Source of the DNA: Catellatospora sichuanensis
GTDB taxonomy: Bacteria > Actinomycetota > Actinomycetes > Mycobacteriales > Micromonosporaceae
Direction: 5' to 3'
Assembly: GCF_007483665.1 (NCBI RefSeq)
Contig: NZ_VIQO01000039.1
Coordinates: 62,001 to 126,000 of the forward strand
DNA length: 64,000 nucleotides
The notes under the pieces are model-generated. The model ran no database searches. It was given only the letters and a program-made list of their open reading frames with translations, and was not told the origin of the DNA. Below are positions 57,892 to 64,000 of the stretch, piece by piece. The translations under genes were made by a program, and so were the position numbers. Position 1 is the stretch's first letter. Every line of letters begins with the position of its first letter.

Positions 57892-58711
57892 GGCCAAGAC
57901 CGCCGTGTACGGCGTGCTGTGCCTGCTGGCGCTGCCGTTCCTGTTCCCGACCTGGTGGATGGTGACCTCGTCGCTCAAGCCGGTCGGCGACATCTTCGCG
58001 TTCCCGCCGACGCTGTGGCCGAGCGACGTCAGCTTCGACGCTTACGCCAAGGCCTTCGAACTGCAGCCGTTCGCCCGCCAGTACTTCAACAGCATGTACA
58101 TCGCGGCGCTGGTCACCGTGGGCACGCTCGCGGTGTCGTCGCTGGCCGGATACGCGTTCGCGCGGATCAGGTTCAGAGGCGCGAACGCCTGGTTCGTGGT
58201 GATCCTGGTCGGCCTGCTCATCCCGAGCGAGGTCACCATCGTGCCGCTGTTCAAGATGTTCGACGCCTGGGGCATGGTCGACACCCACTGGCCGCTGATC
58301 CTGGTGCCGATCCTCGGCGCGCCCAGCGTGCTGGCCACGTTCATCATGCGGCAGTTCTTCCTCGCCCTGCCCGGCGAGCTGGAGGAGGCGGCGAAGGTCG
58401 ACGGCCTCGGCCGCTTCGCGATCTTCCGGCTGATCGCGCTGCCGCTGGCCCGCCCGGCCCTGGGCGCGGTCGCCATCTTCACGTTCCTGCACAGCTGGAA
58501 CCTCTACCTGGAACCGATCGTGTTCCTGTCCAGTTCGGAGATGTTCACCCTGCCGCAGGCGCTGACCCAGTTCGTCGACGCGTACGGCGGTCCGATGTGG
58601 GACATCCAGCTGTCCGCGGCCTCGCTGACGGCCCTGCCGGTGCTGGTGGTGTTCGTGATCGCGCAACGCCAGTTCATCGAGGGCCTGGCGCACACGGGTC
58701 TCAAGGGATAG
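57881..58711 (+). CDS. sugar ABC transporter permease (MalG-type)
   Basis: The product is 276 aa from ATG 57881, overlapping the previous gene by 11 nt. The start helix is TAVYGVLCLLALPFLFPTWWM, and the EAA loop is LEEAAKVDGLGRFAIFRLIALP. As in many actinobacterial CUT1 systems, no ATPase gene follows; a shared MsiK-type ATPase encoded elsewhere would power it. Confidence 0.93.
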   Translation: MSRRAKTAVYGVLCLLALPFLFPTWWMVTSSLKPVGDIFAFPPTLWPSDVSFDAYAKAFELQPFARQYFNSMYIAALVTVGTLAVSSLAGYAFARIRFRGANAWFVVILVGLLIPSEVTIVPLFKMFDAWGMVDTHWPLILVPILGAPSVLATFIMRQFFLALPGELEEAAKVDGLGRFAIFRLIALPLARPALGAVAIFTFLHSWNLYLEPIVFLSSSEMFTLPQALTQFVDAYGGPMWDIQLSAASLTALPVLVVFVIAQRQFIEGLAHTGLKG

Positions 58712-58713
58712 CC

Positions 58714-59745
58714 GTGCCGATCACCGAGCCGAACCCGGGGGAGTACCGCAGCTCGCTGCGGGCGCCGGACGACTTCGACGAGTTCTGGGCGCGCACGCTC
58801 ACCGAGGCGAGCGCGTTCCCGCTGGACGCGCGGTTCACCTCCGTGTGGCGGCGCACGATCGAGGTCCACGACGTCACCTTCGCCGGGTTCGGCGGGCACC
58901 CCGTCAAGGCCTGGTTGGCCCTGCCCGCCGGAACCACCGAGCCGCTGCCCTGCGTGGTCGAGTTCCCCGGCTACGGCGGCGGCCGAGGGCTTCCGCACGA
59001 GTGCCTGCTCTACGCCGCGTCCGGCTACGCCCACCTGTTCATGGACGTCCGCGGCCAGGGCAGCGGCTGGCGCCACGGCGACACCTCCGATCCCGAGGGG
59101 ACGAGTCCGCAGCATCCCGGCTTCATGACCCGCGGCGTGCTCGACCCGCACACGCACTACTACCGCCGGGTCATCACCGACGCGGTCCGGGCCGTCGCGG
59201 CCGCGCGTGCTTTTCCGCTGGTGGACGTGTCACGGGTCGCGGTGACGGGGGAGAGCCAGGGCGGCGGGCTGGCCCTGGCCGTCGGGGCACTCGTGCCGGA
59301 CCTGGTCGCCGTCGCGCCGGACGTGCCGTTCCTGTGCGACCACCGGCGCGGCGCGGAACTCGCCACCGCCGGGCCGTACCGCGAGGTCACCTCGTATCTC
59401 GCGGTGCACCGCGACCACGAGGAGCAGGCTTTCCGGACGCTGTCCTACTGCGACGGCGTGCTGTTCGCCGGGCGGGCGACGGCTCCCGCGCTGTTCAGCG
59501 TCGCGCACATGGACGCGAGCTGCCCCCCGTCGACGGTCTACGCCGCCTATCACCGCTACGCGGGACCGAAGCGCATCGAGGTGTACCCGTTCAACGGCCA
59601 CGAGGGCGGCGAAGCCGTCCAGGACGCCGTACGTCTGGCGTTCCTCGACGAGGCGTTCGGGCCGCGTCGAGACGCCCTCGCGAAAGGCGCCGACCCGACA
59701 TCCACCAGCGTGGCGCAGCCGAAACTCCAGTTCAGCGGCCCATAG
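58714..59745 (+). CDS. acetylxylan esterase / cephalosporin-C deacetylase family
   Basis: The product is 343 aa from GTG 58714, 2 bp after the permease stop. The AXE1 family is recognised by ADFDEFW-like opening DDFDEFWARTL, the RGQGSG block FMDVRGQGSGWRHG, nucleophile VTGESQGGGLAL, acid HMDASCPPST and His in NGHEGG. There is no signal peptide, so it would remove acetyl groups from imported oligosaccharides. This points to an acetylated plant polysaccharide such as xylan as operon substrate. Confidence 0.92.
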   Translation: MPITEPNPGEYRSSLRAPDDFDEFWARTLTEASAFPLDARFTSVWRRTIEVHDVTFAGFGGHPVKAWLALPAGTTEPLPCVVEFPGYGGGRGLPHECLLYAASGYAHLFMDVRGQGSGWRHGDTSDPEGTSPQHPGFMTRGVLDPHTHYYRRVITDAVRAVAAARAFPLVDVSRVAVTGESQGGGLALAVGALVPDLVAVAPDVPFLCDHRRGAELATAGPYREVTSYLAVHRDHEEQAFRTLSYCDGVLFAGRATAPALFSVAHMDASCPPSTVYAAYHRYAGPKRIEVYPFNGHEGGEAVQDAVRLAFLDEAFGPRRDALAKGADPTSTSVAQPKLQFSGP

Positions 59746-59825
59746 GCTCGATTCAGCGCGAGCCGTGGTCGTCGATCGAAGCCACTCTGCTCGGCGTTTA
59801 CGGATGCGAGTGAAAGTTGGATCAG

Positions 59826-61766
59826 ATGGTTGGGCGAAGGCAGTTGCTCGTGGCCGGTGCCGTCGGAGGCGCGGCCATGATTCCCGGGGGAGTGCTGGGA
59901 GCGCAGGCGCAGGCGTCGCCTGACCGGGGTGGCCACGGGGGTCACGGGGGTCACGGAGGACACGGGGGTCATGGGAACGCGGACACCGCGATACCGCGGA
60001 CCCCTCCGCTGAAGAGGTTCGTCGACCCGCTGCCCATACCGATGACAGCCGTCCCGGATCCTTCCGTCTACCCCGGCGCCGACTACTACGAATACACGAT
60101 GCGGCCGGGCAAGTGGCGCTTTCACCGGGATCTCGGGCCGGCCACGGTGTGGGGTTACTGGGCCAAGAACCCGCACCATGCGCACCGACCGATCGGCATG
60201 GGCTATCTCGGGCCGACCTTCAGCGCGACCAGGGACCGTCCGACGGTCGTCAAGTACCGCAACAAGCTGCCGACCACTCACCTGTTCCAGAGCGTGATCG
60301 AGGAAATTCGGGGCGGGAACCCCCAGCTCACCCCGACCCCTCCGCCGCCGTACCACGCCCACCCGCCGTTTCCCAAGAACGTCAACGTGTGGAACGTCGT
60401 ACACCAGCACGGCGGTTTCACACCGCCACAGTCCGACGGCATGCCGCATCAGTCGTTCAGCCCGGACGGCATCCACGCCGACGGCTACACCACCCTGGAA
60501 CCGAGCCGGGTCAAACGCAACGAAGCGATCTACGGCTACACCAACCACGAGCGTGCGGCCATGCTCTGGTATCACGATCACGGCATGGGGATGACCAGCC
60601 TCAACGTCTATGCGGGCCTGGCCGGTCTCTACTTCATCCGCGACCGCGCCGAAGAGCGGCTCGGGCTGCCCCGAGGCGAGTTCGAGGTCCCCCTGATCCT
60701 GCAGGACCGGACCTTCCACCGGGACGGCTCGCTCGCCTACACCATGACCCTGCAGGAAGGCGAGGACACCCCCGTCGTCAACGGCAAGGCGTACCCGTTC
60801 CTGGCCGTCGAGCCGCGCCGCTACCGGCTGCGCATCCTCAACGGTTCGAACGAGCGCTTCTGGCGGCTGAGGTTCGACGTCACTCCCAGGGAGGTGCTGC
60901 CTCAGCCCCAGTTGCCGTTCTGGCTGATCGGCACCGACTGCGGCCTGCGTGACCCGCTGCCGATGCTCAACTTCCTGATCTCGCCGGCCGAACGATACGA
61001 CCTGCTCATCGACTTCAGCCAGCTGCCCATGGGCACGAAAGTCACGATGACGAACTACAACGCGCCGGTCCACTTCCCCGGCATCCCCGGCGAAGGACCG
61101 GAGATCTCCGAAGTCATGCAGTTCCAGGTCACCAAACGATTGTCCGGAGGCGGGGACAAGACGACGCCGCCCGACAAACTCACGTTGCCGACGGTCGCCT
61201 CCGTCGAGCCGACACCGCGCACCCGGCGGCGGCAATGGGTCATCTACCAGCATGAGCTCTTCGCCACCATGACGCTCAATGCGGTGCCGTTCATGGAGCC
61301 GTCGCAGGACTTCGTCAAGGCGGGCTCGACCGAGGTCTGGGAGTATGTCAATCCCAACCACGACGCCCACCCGATGCATGTCCACCTCGTCAACTTCCAG
61401 GTGCTGAACAGGCAGCCGATCGACGCGGCCGGCTACCAGGCCCAGTACGACAAGTGGGTCTTCGGCGGCCGCAAACCGGAGGACCTGCCGGTGCTGGCGA
61501 ACTACTTCACCGGCCCACCGATTCCGCCCGACCCGGACGAGGTGGCGTCCAGCAAGGACGTCGTCAAAGCCTATTCGGAGATGGTCACCCGCATCATCAT
61601 CCCGGACATCTACCCGCCGACGGGTGACATCGCGTCCATTCCGGGGAGCGGGGCCGAATTCCCGGCGACCTACATCCACCACTGTCACATCCTCGAACAC
61701 GAGGACGACGACCTGATGCGCCCGTGGACGATCGTCAAGGACGGTCCCGGGCGGGATCGGCAGTAG
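59826..61766 (+). CDS. multicopper oxidase (CotA/bilirubin-oxidase type), Tat-exported
   Basis: The product is ~646 aa from ATG 59826; a TTG 9 nt upstream is possible. The Tat signal is GRRQLLVAGAVGGAAMIPGG. Residues ~35-52 are five Gly-Gly-His repeats. Copper ligands are H193/H195 (HQHGG), H250/H252 (WYHDHGMG), H515/H518/H520 (HPMHVHL) and H619-C620-H621...H625...M631 (HCHILEHEDDDLM), a complete T1/T2/T3 set with axial Met. The enzyme oxidises phenols, bilirubin-like compounds or metals with O2. Nothing adjacent indicates its substrate. Confidence 0.94.
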   Translation: MVGRRQLLVAGAVGGAAMIPGGVLGAQAQASPDRGGHGGHGGHGGHGGHGNADTAIPRTPPLKRFVDPLPIPMTAVPDPSVYPGADYYEYTMRPGKWRFHRDLGPATVWGYWAKNPHHAHRPIGMGYLGPTFSATRDRPTVVKYRNKLPTTHLFQSVIEEIRGGNPQLTPTPPPPYHAHPPFPKNVNVWNVVHQHGGFTPPQSDGMPHQSFSPDGIHADGYTTLEPSRVKRNEAIYGYTNHERAAMLWYHDHGMGMTSLNVYAGLAGLYFIRDRAEERLGLPRGEFEVPLILQDRTFHRDGSLAYTMTLQEGEDTPVVNGKAYPFLAVEPRRYRLRILNGSNERFWRLRFDVTPREVLPQPQLPFWLIGTDCGLRDPLPMLNFLISPAERYDLLIDFSQLPMGTKVTMTNYNAPVHFPGIPGEGPEISEVMQFQVTKRLSGGGDKTTPPDKLTLPTVASVEPTPRTRRRQWVIYQHELFATMTLNAVPFMEPSQDFVKAGSTEVWEYVNPNHDAHPMHVHLVNFQVLNRQPIDAAGYQAQYDKWVFGGRKPEDLPVLANYFTGPPIPPDPDEVASSKDVVKAYSEMVTRIIIPDIYPPTGDIASIPGSGAEFPATYIHHCHILEHEDDDLMRPWTIVKDGPGRDRQ

Positions 61767-61775
61767 CTCCCGCCG

Positions 61776-62429
61776 TCACCAGCTCCGCGGGCGGTCCCAG
61801 CCGGGCGGCGGAGTGTCGCCGGTATCGGCGGCCCAGGACGGGTCGGGACGGTAGTCGCACCAGGTCCCGTCGAACGGGAAGACACCCGCTTCGACCAGGT
61901 CGATCACCTCCCGGCCCGCCCGGCGCACCCGCGCCTCGTCGTCCACCCAGTAGTGCTCGGGCTGCGTCAGCCGCTCGGCGAACACGTCCTCGTCCTTCCA
62001 GCGCCAGGTGCGGTCGGCGTCGACCCAGACGTCGAGGTCCCAGTCGGTGGTGTCCAGGCCGGCCAGCCGCGGGTCGCGCCAGGCGACGCCGGGCCGCTCC
62101 AGGTTGACGTACCAGCTGCGGAAGCGCCCGTCGGTGTCGAACAGCCAGCGGACCGAGTAGTCGGCGCCCGTGGGGTGCCAGGACAGCGCGCTGTGGCGGG
62201 CGACGAACGGCATCGGCTGCTTGGGGCCGGTGACCCACTCGGCGAGCGGGATCTGCGACATCCGGCGGTCGTCGAGGCGGTTCAGGTGCCAGCCGCATGT
62301 GCCGTGGGCGCACCACAGCAGCGCGCCGCGCTCGTCGTGGCGGACCGCCCGCATCCGGAACAGGCCGCCGATCTGGGTGTTCTGGAAGTGGCGGACGTAG
62401 ACCAGCTCACCCGGTTCGAAGGTCACCAT
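61776..62429 (-). CDS. DUF402-family protein
   Basis: The product is 217 aa from ATG 62429; TAGGTT six nt upstream indicates a leaderless mRNA. The acidic metal-binding block DTTDWDLDVWVDADRTWRWKDEDVF is the hallmark of DUF402, a beta-barrel family that includes nucleoside tri/diphosphate phosphatases of Gram-positive bacteria. The order YSVRWLFDTDGRFRSWYVNLE also fits. It is cytosolic. It is convergent with the multicopper oxidase gene, with 9 bp between the stops. Confidence 0.88.
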   Translation of the reverse strand: MVTFEPGELVYVRHFQNTQIGGLFRMRAVRHDERGALLWCAHGTCGWHLNRLDDRRMSQIPLAEWVTGPKQPMPFVARHSALSWHPTGADYSVRWLFDTDGRFRSWYVNLERPGVAWRDPRLAGLDTTDWDLDVWVDADRTWRWKDEDVFAERLTQPEHYWVDDEARVRRAGREVIDLVEAGVFPFDGTWCDYRPDPSWAADTGDTPPPGWDRPRSW

Positions 62430-62496
62430 TCCGGCAACCTACCCGACCCGGTGGCCGGGTCACGGTAGGTGCGGTCGCGCTCGCCGTCCGGGCGAC

Positions 62497-62526
62497 TTGA
62501 TAGGCAAGCAGTTACTTGCCTATAGT
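62497..62526 (+). promoter_or_regulatory. promoter and ArsR operator of arsR-VOC operon
   Basis: TTGATA and TATAGT, 18 bp apart, form a strong promoter. The 9-bp inverted repeat ATAGGCAAG/CTTGCCTAT (62500-62523, 6-nt spacer) covers it almost entirely, as expected for an ArsR/SmtB repressor site. Confidence 0.78.
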
Positions 62527-62533
62527 GGTTGAC

Positions 62534-62821
62534 GTGGGCGACGTCTTCAAAGCACTGGCCGACCCGACCCGGCGGCACATCCTCGACGAGCTGGCCGAGC
62601 GCGACGACCAGACCCTGTTCGAGATATGCACCCGGCTGGGCACCAAACACCAGTTCACGTCTTCGCGCCAGGCGGTCTCGCAGCACCTGGAGTTGCTCGA
62701 GGCCGCGGGCCTGGTGCGTACGCGCCGCGAGGGGCGCTACAAGTTCCACACCCTCGACACCACCCCGCTCGCGCAGATCGCCGAGCGCTGGGTCCGGACC
62801 AGACCACAGGAGAATCCATGA
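62534..62821 (+). CDS. ArsR-family transcriptional repressor
   Basis: The product is 95 aa from GTG 62534, seven bases after the -10 box; upstream TTG and GTG codons lie within the promoter. The winged helix is VFKALADPTRRHILDELAER, then SSRQAVSQHLELLEAAGLVRTRREGRYKFHTLD. No Cys metal site (CVC) is present, so it is not a classical metal sensor. It resembles the ArsR group paired with glyoxalase-like or SRPBCC genes. It is translationally coupled to the VOC gene (ATGA). Confidence 0.92.
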   Translation: MGDVFKALADPTRRHILDELAERDDQTLFEICTRLGTKHQFTSSRQAVSQHLELLEAAGLVRTRREGRYKFHTLDTTPLAQIAERWVRTRPQENP

Positions 62822-63204
62822 GAATCCACCTTGCCAGCATCCTCGTCGACGACCAGGCCAAGGCGCTGGCCTTCTACACCGACGTGCTCGGCTTCGTGAA
62901 GAAGAACGACATCCCGATGGGCGAGTTCAGCTGGCTCACCGTCGTCTCCCCGGACGAGCCGGACGGCGTCGAGCTGGTGCTGGAGCCCGACCAGCACCCG
63001 GCGGCCAAGCCGTTCAAGGAGGCCCTGGTCGATGACGGCATCCCGTTCACCTCGTTCGCCGTGACCGACGTGCACGCCGAGTACGAGCGGCTGACCAAGC
63101 TCGGTGTCGTCTTCACCCAGCCGCCACTGGAGATGGGCCCGGTCACCACCGCCGTCCTCGACGACACCTGCGGCAACCTGATCCAGATCTCCCACATGAA
63201 CTGA
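62818..63204 (+). CDS. VOC (glyoxalase/bleomycin-resistance) family protein
   Basis: The product is 128 aa from ATG 62818, overlapping arsR by 4 nt. Two beta-alpha-beta-beta-beta units are visible (HLASILVDDQAKALAFYTDVLGF and FTSFAVTDVHAEYERLTKLG), ending in TAVLDDTCGNLIQISHMN. Metal ligands of the fold are H4 and possibly E52/E57, and Q125. The family covers glyoxalases, dioxygenases and drug-binding resistance proteins; an ArsR-controlled detoxification role is likely. Confidence 0.92.
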   Translation: MRIHLASILVDDQAKALAFYTDVLGFVKKNDIPMGEFSWLTVVSPDEPDGVELVLEPDQHPAAKPFKEALVDDGIPFTSFAVTDVHAEYERLTKLGVVFTQPPLEMGPVTTAVLDDTCGNLIQISHMN

Positions 63205-63356
63205 CCCGGCGCAGCGTGGTGGCGCGGCGCGGCGGTGGTGGTGTGCCGCGCCGTGTCGCACTGCGCCGGCGGCGGGGGTGTGTCGGATCGGCGCGATCCG
63301 GGAGCGGAGACGGTTAGGCGACTGAGGCGGCGGGCGGGCGCGCCTAGGCTGCCGGC

Positions 63357-64000
63357 ATGCGCCGCACCCCTCGCCTTCTCCTGGCCGCCGCCTGCGTGCT
63401 GGCCGCCGGCACCGCCTGTGGCTCCGACAAGGACGATCCGGTCACCGCGCCCACGTTCTCCACCGTGGTCAGCCCGACCGCCGCCCCCGTCGAGTCGGCT
63501 TCCCCGTCACCCGCGCGGACCTCGGCGCGCCCGTCGCCCGCCGCGCCGTCCTGGCCGTCGCCGGCCGACTGCGTCTCCTACAACCCGAACAACCTGACCG
63601 TGCAGTACGAGGCCGGCATCCACCAGGTCATGGACGGTTCGAAGATCGTCGCGCGGCTGCACGGCGGCCCCGGCGAGAACATCGGCGACCAAGGGCTGGC
63701 CCTGGCGCAGCGCTACAAGCGGCACTGCTTCATCGGGCGCGGCAACGGTCGCGAGGACGCCAACGCCTACGTCTTCGACTACTGGCGTGACTCGTCCGGC
63801 AAGCGCACCACCATTGCGGGCGAGGACGACGCCTGCTCGTCGTACGACCGGGGCAACCTGCAGGTCAACGACATGGGCGGCGGGCAGGGCTGGCGGGTCA
63901 AGGACGACGACAACGTGCTGCACGTCTTCGACGACGAGTCCGACGCCCGTGACGGCCGCCTGGTCCTGGCCAAGTACGGCCGGATCTGCCGGCTGGGCAA
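63357..64000 (+). CDS. unknown lipoprotein, 3' end beyond window
   Basis: The frame is open from ATG 63357 to the window edge (~214 codons). TAGGCT lies 6 nt upstream, indicating a leaderless start. The lipoprotein signal is MRRTPRLLLAAACVLAAGTAC, with C21, then a Ser/Pro/Ala linker (~45-75). The folded part (DCVSYNPNNLTVQYEAGIHQ, HCFIGRGNGREDANAYVFDY, GRICRLG) has several cysteines and resembles secreted proteins of unknown function in soil actinobacteria. I cannot name a family. Confidence 0.75.
   Translation, partial: MRRTPRLLLAAACVLAAGTACGSDKDDPVTAPTFSTVVSPTAAPVESASPSPARTSARPSPAAPSWPSPADCVSYNPNNLTVQYEAGIHQVMDGSKIVARLHGGPGENIGDQGLALAQRYKRHCFIGRGNGREDANAYVFDYWRDSSGKRTTIAGEDDACSSYDRGNLQVNDMGGGQGWRVKDDDNVLHVFDDESDARDGRLVLAKYGRICRLG

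Noticed and set aside
62516-62533. TTG or GTG starts for the ArsR gene upstream of 62534
   Set aside because: They fall inside the -10 region and operator; the distance from the -10 box fits GTG 62534.

Overview
The window is high-GC actinobacterial DNA. GC-rich third codon positions, frequent GTG and TTG starts, Tat and lipoprotein signals, ECF41/ECF42 sigma factors, F420-type enzymes and a sugar ABC importer without its own ATPase all fit a filamentous actinomycete. A member of the Micromonosporaceae is my best guess, but nothing in the sequence proves it. I see no rRNA, tRNA, CRISPR array, insertion sequence or prophage. About 90% of the DNA is coding. Two kinds of start recur: Shine-Dalgarno starts (GGAGG-like), and starts with a TAnnnT -10 box 5-7 nt upstream, which suggests leaderless mRNAs.

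1-8.5 kb: the end of an F420-dependent oxidoreductase, a small membrane protein and an epoxide hydrolase with a palindromic operator. Two copies of a ~440-bp direct repeat follow (about 2090-2526 and 5121-5561). Each encodes a 48-aa basic protein on the minus strand. They flank a 3-kb segment with a small membrane protein, a phytanoyl-CoA dioxygenase-like enzyme, an AraC regulator and an ABM monooxygenase. Copy 2 leads directly into a two-gene unit: a 138-aa unknown protein and an 833-aa DUF4132 protein.

8.7-25.8 kb: a large secreted subtilase, a lipoprotein, a YciI-ECF42 sigma pair with a divergent second YciI protein, an ECF41 sigma factor beside an FAD/NAD(P) oxidoreductase, a HTH regulator, a low-affinity iron permease-like protein, a PHP-domain protein, a GPGG small membrane protein, a 5'-truncated PNPOx-family remnant, an orphan AbiEii-type nucleotidyltransferase, a YtpQ-like protein, a TMEM175-type channel and an alpha/beta hydrolase.

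25.9-30.9 kb: a PadR regulator with FAD monooxygenase, a secreted protein, a G/C homopolymer tract that looks like a sequence artefact, a medium-chain dehydrogenase, and a ribbon-helix-helix/PIN-like toxin-antitoxin pair.

30.9-38.3 kb: the most interesting block. Five tightly coupled genes encode a SWIM-like zinc protein, an unrecognised 460-aa protein, a VWA/MIDAS protein, a MoxR-type AAA+ ATPase and a DUF5682 protein. They match the components of the E. coli yeh cluster, whose DUF4132 member (YehI) corresponds to the gene at 6-8.5 kb, here 22 kb away. The function is unknown; a MoxR-VWA chaperone or conflict system is the working idea.

38.4-52 kb: mixed accessory genes, including a small-molecule kinase, a possible bacteriocin-immunity protein, a HEAT-like protein, a Nudix hydrolase beside a 7-bp tandem repeat, a winged-helix HTH_42 protein, a cytochrome P450 followed by the stub of an acyl-CoA synthetase, a quinone oxidoreductase-like protein, several small unknowns, a phytase-like secreted esterase and a phospholipase D-family protein.

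52-59.7 kb: a carbohydrate-use locus. A Tat-exported glycosidase-like propeller protein is divergent from a LacI regulator, FAD oxidoreductase, sugar-binding lipoprotein, two permeases and an acetylxylan-esterase-like enzyme. Paired LacI-type palindromes lie between them.

59.8-64 kb: a multicopper oxidase, a DUF402 protein, an ArsR-VOC pair with an operator overlapping its promoter, and a lipoprotein cut by the window end.
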